64,000 nt of DNA from Desulfuromonas sp. KJ2020. GTDB taxonomy: Bacteria; Desulfobacterota; Desulfuromonadia; Desulfuromonadales; SZUA-540. Location: the NCBI RefSeq assembly GCF_024197615.1, contig NZ_JAKUKE010000001.1, forward strand, positions 186,001 to 250,000, given 5' to 3'. The notes beneath the pieces are model-generated. The model searched no databases. It had not been told where the DNA came from and saw only the letters and a program-made list of their open reading frames with translations. The translations under genes were made by a program, and so were the position numbers. Positions 61,777 through 64,000 of this stretch are shown in pieces; within the stretch, counting starts at the first letter, position 1, and each line of letters begins with the position of its first letter.

Positions 61777-62847
61777 CTAGGCCTTTTCGAGACGGGGTAC
61801 CGGCGGCTCGGCCAGCAGACGGTGGATTGACTCTTTCAGCCGGGCTATCCCTTCCTCTTCCGGCTCCAGATCGATCTCGATCCGCCGGTCGGGATGGGTA
61901 TGAAAATACAGAGGGTCGTAATAAAGAACCATCAGGTCGGCCACCAGCTCCCGCCACTTTCCGGCGTGGAGCAGGGCCAGCAGGCGCTCGACGGTCTCGG
62001 TGCCGAGACGGCGCTTGAGAGCGACAATAGGCGGGACAAACTCTTCACGAGGAATGCAGTCAACGGGGTATTCCTGCAGAATCAACTGGATTCGGTAATC
62101 GAGAGAGGCCTCCAGCCACAGGGACGTCTCCGCCTGCAGGGCCTCGTACACGCGGGGCGGCAACACCACCTTGCCGATGTGTTTGCTCTCCCCTTCAGCC
62201 AGGGCATAGCCGCCCGGCGGGATCTGGCGCAGAGCCTCCCAGAGTCGGGCCTCGAAGGCCTTCTGACTCGGCTGTTCTCCTTGTCCCAACGCGCCAAAAG
62301 CGCTGCCTCGATGGTTGGCCAGACCTTCCAGGTCAATAACGGGATAGCCCTCCCCGCGCAACCGGTGCAGGATTCGGGTTTTCCCCACGCCCGTGAGGCC
62401 GCGCAGGACGAACAGACGTCCCCACTCCCCCTTCTCCAGAAAATCGCGCACCTCGGCCCGAAAAGCTTTGTGGCCGCCGGTCAGCTGCCGCGCCGAAAAC
62501 CCGGCCAGATCGAGAAAGGCGGTCAGAGCCCGGCTGCGCATGCCGCCGCGCCAACAGAAGACCACCAGGGGGCGTCGGCGGTCGTCGAGCAGCTCATCGA
62601 CCTGGCGAATCATCGCCGGGATGCGGGGGGAAACGAGATCCACCGCCAGCCTTCTGGCCGGCCCCGGCCCCTTTTCCTTGTAAAGGAGACCCACCTGAGC
62701 CCGCTGCGCGTCATCAAAAAGGGGAATATTCACAGCCCCGGGAATGGTCGTCTCGGCAAATTCGGCCGGGGTACGGCAGTCGATGAACAAGGCGCCCTCG
62801 TCCCGCTGCTGCAGTGCTTTTGGCAGATCGATTTTCAAATGGTGCAT
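61777..62847 (-). CDS. mnmH: tRNA 2-selenouridine synthase
   Basis: 356 aa (also called SelU/YbbB). N-terminal rhodanese domain with catalytic Cys in VVFCWRGGMRS, then a P-loop GLTGVGKT for the C-terminal half. Converts 2-thiouridine to 2-selenouridine in tRNA wobble positions using selenophosphate. Start ATG 62847 (MHHLKIDLPKALQQ) chosen from family alignment by eye, weak ribosome site; ATG 62877 is possible. Indicates selenium use. Confidence 0.9.
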   Translation of the reverse strand: MHHLKIDLPKALQQRDEGALFIDCRTPAEFAETTIPGAVNIPLFDDAQRAQVGLLYKEKGPGPARRLAVDLVSPRIPAMIRQVDELLDDRRRPLVVFCWRGGMRSRALTAFLDLAGFSARQLTGGHKAFRAEVRDFLEKGEWGRLFVLRGLTGVGKTRILHRLRGEGYPVIDLEGLANHRGSAFGALGQGEQPSQKAFEARLWEALRQIPPGGYALAEGESKHIGKVVLPPRVYEALQAETSLWLEASLDYRIQLILQEYPVDCIPREEFVPPIVALKRRLGTETVERLLALLHAGKWRELVADLMVLYYDPLYFHTHPDRRIEIDLEPEEEGIARLKESIHRLLAEPPVPRLEKA

Positions 62848-62977
62848 GACTGGATTCCAAGCTCTCTCAGGCCTCATCGGCCGGCCAAGACTGCATTCTA
62901 ACGGAATCGCGCCACTTAAACAAGGAGTTCCACGTCTGCCGGCCATAGTGGAATCAGGAATTTTTCAAAATTAATGG

Positions 62978-63006
62978 TTGACAGACAAAACAAGAGTATA
63001 TATAGT
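62978..63006 (+). promoter_or_regulatory. Promoter of initiator tRNA
   Basis: TTGACA and TATAGT separated by 17 bases, 12 bp before the tRNA 5' end. Very good match to a strong sigma-70 promoter. Confidence 0.75.
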
Positions 63007-63018
63007 TTCAAATTCTGA

Positions 63019-63095
<77 letters not shown>

Positions 63096-63104
63096 AAAAA
63101 GATC

Positions 63105-63134
63105 AGGGATCTGCTTTTGCAGATCCCTTTTTTT
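63105..63134 (+). terminator. Terminator after initiator tRNA
   Basis: AGGGATCTGC-TTTT-GCAGATCCCT followed by T6, ten bases past the CCA. Confidence 0.9.
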
Positions 63135-63145
63135 GTTTTCGCCCG

Positions 63146-63182
63146 CCAAATAAAAGTGGGGAGCCCGCCCGGGACTCCCCAC
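63146..63182 (-). terminator. Terminator after the receptor-hemerythrin gene
   Basis: On the minus strand GTGGGGAG and CTCCCCAC close an 11-base loop, followed by TTTTATTT. It lies about 30 bp past the stop. Confidence 0.75.
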
Positions 63183-63213
63183 CCTGTCATGCCCATCTTC
63201 GCCACGGCTAGAC

Positions 63214-64000
63214 TTATTGAATCCCGTGACTGTTCAAAAATGGCCCATAGGCTTTGTCGGTCTTCTGGATGTGATTGGTCAGCCAGGACTTGAGAAAGTT
63301 GAAAACATCGCTGGAAAGAGTCGCTTTCCCCTGGCTGAACTGCTCCCGCAGGGAGGCTACCTGCTCGACCAGATCGGCATGGAGTTTTTTGTGCGCCGCC
63401 AGATCGGGATAGCCTTTGCTTTGCAGCATTCTCTCTTCGCTGGAGAAATGCCCCTGTGTATAGGCAATCAACTCATCCAGAACCTCCCCGAGCACCTGAT
63501 TGCCCTGCCCGCCCTTGAGAGCCCGGTAGAGCTTGTTGACCAGGGCCAGCAACTTCTTGTGCTGGCGGTCAATCTCGACAATACCGACGCTGAAGGCCGG
63601 CCCCCAGGACATAAGGTCGTCCGGGGAAGACTCCTCGCCACCCCAGCCCAGGGCCGCCTGGCCGCCACCGGCCGGCGCCGGCCGGACCGGAGCCTCCAGC
63701 TGTCTGGCCGAGGAAGCCAACTGAAAGCTGGAGAGCATCTGGCGCAGGTGTTCGGCCTGACTGGAAAGCTCTTCCGCCGCCGCGGCACTCTCTTCGGCGT
63801 TGGCCGTATTCTGCTGGGTGACCTGATCGATCTGGCCGAGTCCCTGATTGACCTGGGCGATACCCTGGGCCTGCTCATTGGAAGAAGCCGCAATCTCGGC
63901 CACCAGATCCGTCACTTTGGTGATACCGGCCACGATTTCGTCCAGAGCCGCCGCCGTCTTGTCGGCGATGTCCGAACCATTTTCGGCTTTCTTTACCGAG
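63214..64000 (-). CDS. Methyl-accepting protein with C-terminal hemerythrin domain (partial)
   Basis: The frame is open to the window edge, so the N-terminal part is missing. Visible: the tail of a receptor signalling domain ([46 protein letters not shown]), then a Gly/Pro linker and a bacteriohemerythrin domain (IDRQHKKLLALVNKLY, HFSSEERML, HKKLHADLVEQ, HIQKTDKAY) with the His/Glu/Asp set for an oxo-bridged di-iron site. Likely an oxygen or redox chemoreceptor. A start at 63933 would be internal. Confidence 0.88.
   Translation of the reverse strand, partial: SVKKAENGSDIADKTAAALDEIVAGITKVTDLVAEIAASSNEQAQGIAQVNQGLGQIDQVTQQNTANAEESAAAAEELSSQAEHLRQMLSSFQLASSARQLEAPVRPAPAGGGQAALGWGGEESSPDDLMSWGPAFSVGIVEIDRQHKKLLALVNKLYRALKGGQGNQVLGEVLDELIAYTQGHFSSEERMLQSKGYPDLAAHKKLHADLVEQVASLREQFSQGKATLSSDVFNFLKSWLTNHIQKTDKAYGPFLNSHGIQ

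Noticed and set aside
63214-63933. A complete short hemerythrin protein starting at 63933
   Set aside because: The frame stays open to the window edge with receptor signalling sequence, so this GTG is internal to a larger receptor.

Overview
The window looks like chromosomal backbone of a GC-rich anaerobic deltaproteobacterium of the Desulfuromonadales/Geobacterales type. Supporting signs are c-type heme (CxxCH) sensor domains on signalling proteins, a class III anaerobic ribonucleotide reductase, NikR-linked nickel uptake, a short B12-dependent MetH, a selenouridine tRNA enzyme, many receptors and c-di-GMP enzymes, and several sigma-54 promoters with NtrC-type activators. I see no phage, insertion sequence, integrase, CRISPR array or toxin locus. 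The species is not identifiable by eye.

Layout. 1-3.4 kb (minus): start of a response regulator, a heme-sensor histidine kinase and a split transketolase. 3.4-8 kb (minus): a conserved hypothetical, then murI-gerMN-metH behind one promoter. 8.1-9.4 kb (plus): a membrane protein, a small diheme cytochrome and an HExxH protein. 9.4-16 kb: nikMN (minus) and nikR-nikQ-nikO (plus), separated by nrdD, a 48-aa glycyl-radical peptide and nrdG. 16-17 kb: a zinc-ribbon protein with Pro/Glu repeats. 17.3-35.8 kb (all minus): a receptor, a heme-sensor GGDEF-EAL protein, a complete chemotaxis operon (pseudo-receiver, soluble receptor, CheY, STAS, CheA, CheW, receptor, CheR, CheD, CheB), and a heme-sensor kinase with its sigma-54 activator upstream. 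35.8-40.7 kb: a branched-chain amino-acid ABC operon. 41.1-43.9 kb (plus): a zinc-ribbon peptide and a polar amino-acid ABC transporter. 43.9-50 kb: AzlCD, a thioesterase, Pcm, an RbgA-type GTPase, a PilZ protein, CbiET and CobC. 50.1-54.6 kb: a secreted Cys-rich protein converging on a DUF4405-kinase-regulator operon, then EngB. 54.7-55.9 kb: two ferritin-like proteins. 55.9-62.9 kb: a 1007-aa sensor kinase, a four-Cys peptide, a receiver-PAS-GGDEF-EAL protein and SelU. 63 kb to the end: an initiator tRNA and a receptor-hemerythrin fusion that runs off the window.

Regulation is the most informative part. (1) nikMN and nikQO each carry TGCCACG-N11-CGTRRCA, a candidate NikR operator. (2) nrdD has tandem NrdR-like boxes 32 bp apart. 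(3) Five sigma-54 promoters, all with exact GG-N10-GC spacing, precede a receptor, the chemotaxis operon, the adjacent kinase-regulator pair, the Cys-rich protein and the DUF4405 operon. (4) Two TGCAAC-N4-GTTGCA palindromes lie upstream of the chemotaxis promoter. GTGTGAA-N4-CTGCAC occurs about 100 bp upstream of both promoters at the 50-54 kb locus. These look like enhancer sites for the two NtrC-type regulators. The most unusual gene structure is nrdD: its glycyl-radical tail is a separate small gene, and a twin-hairpin repeat sits at the break.
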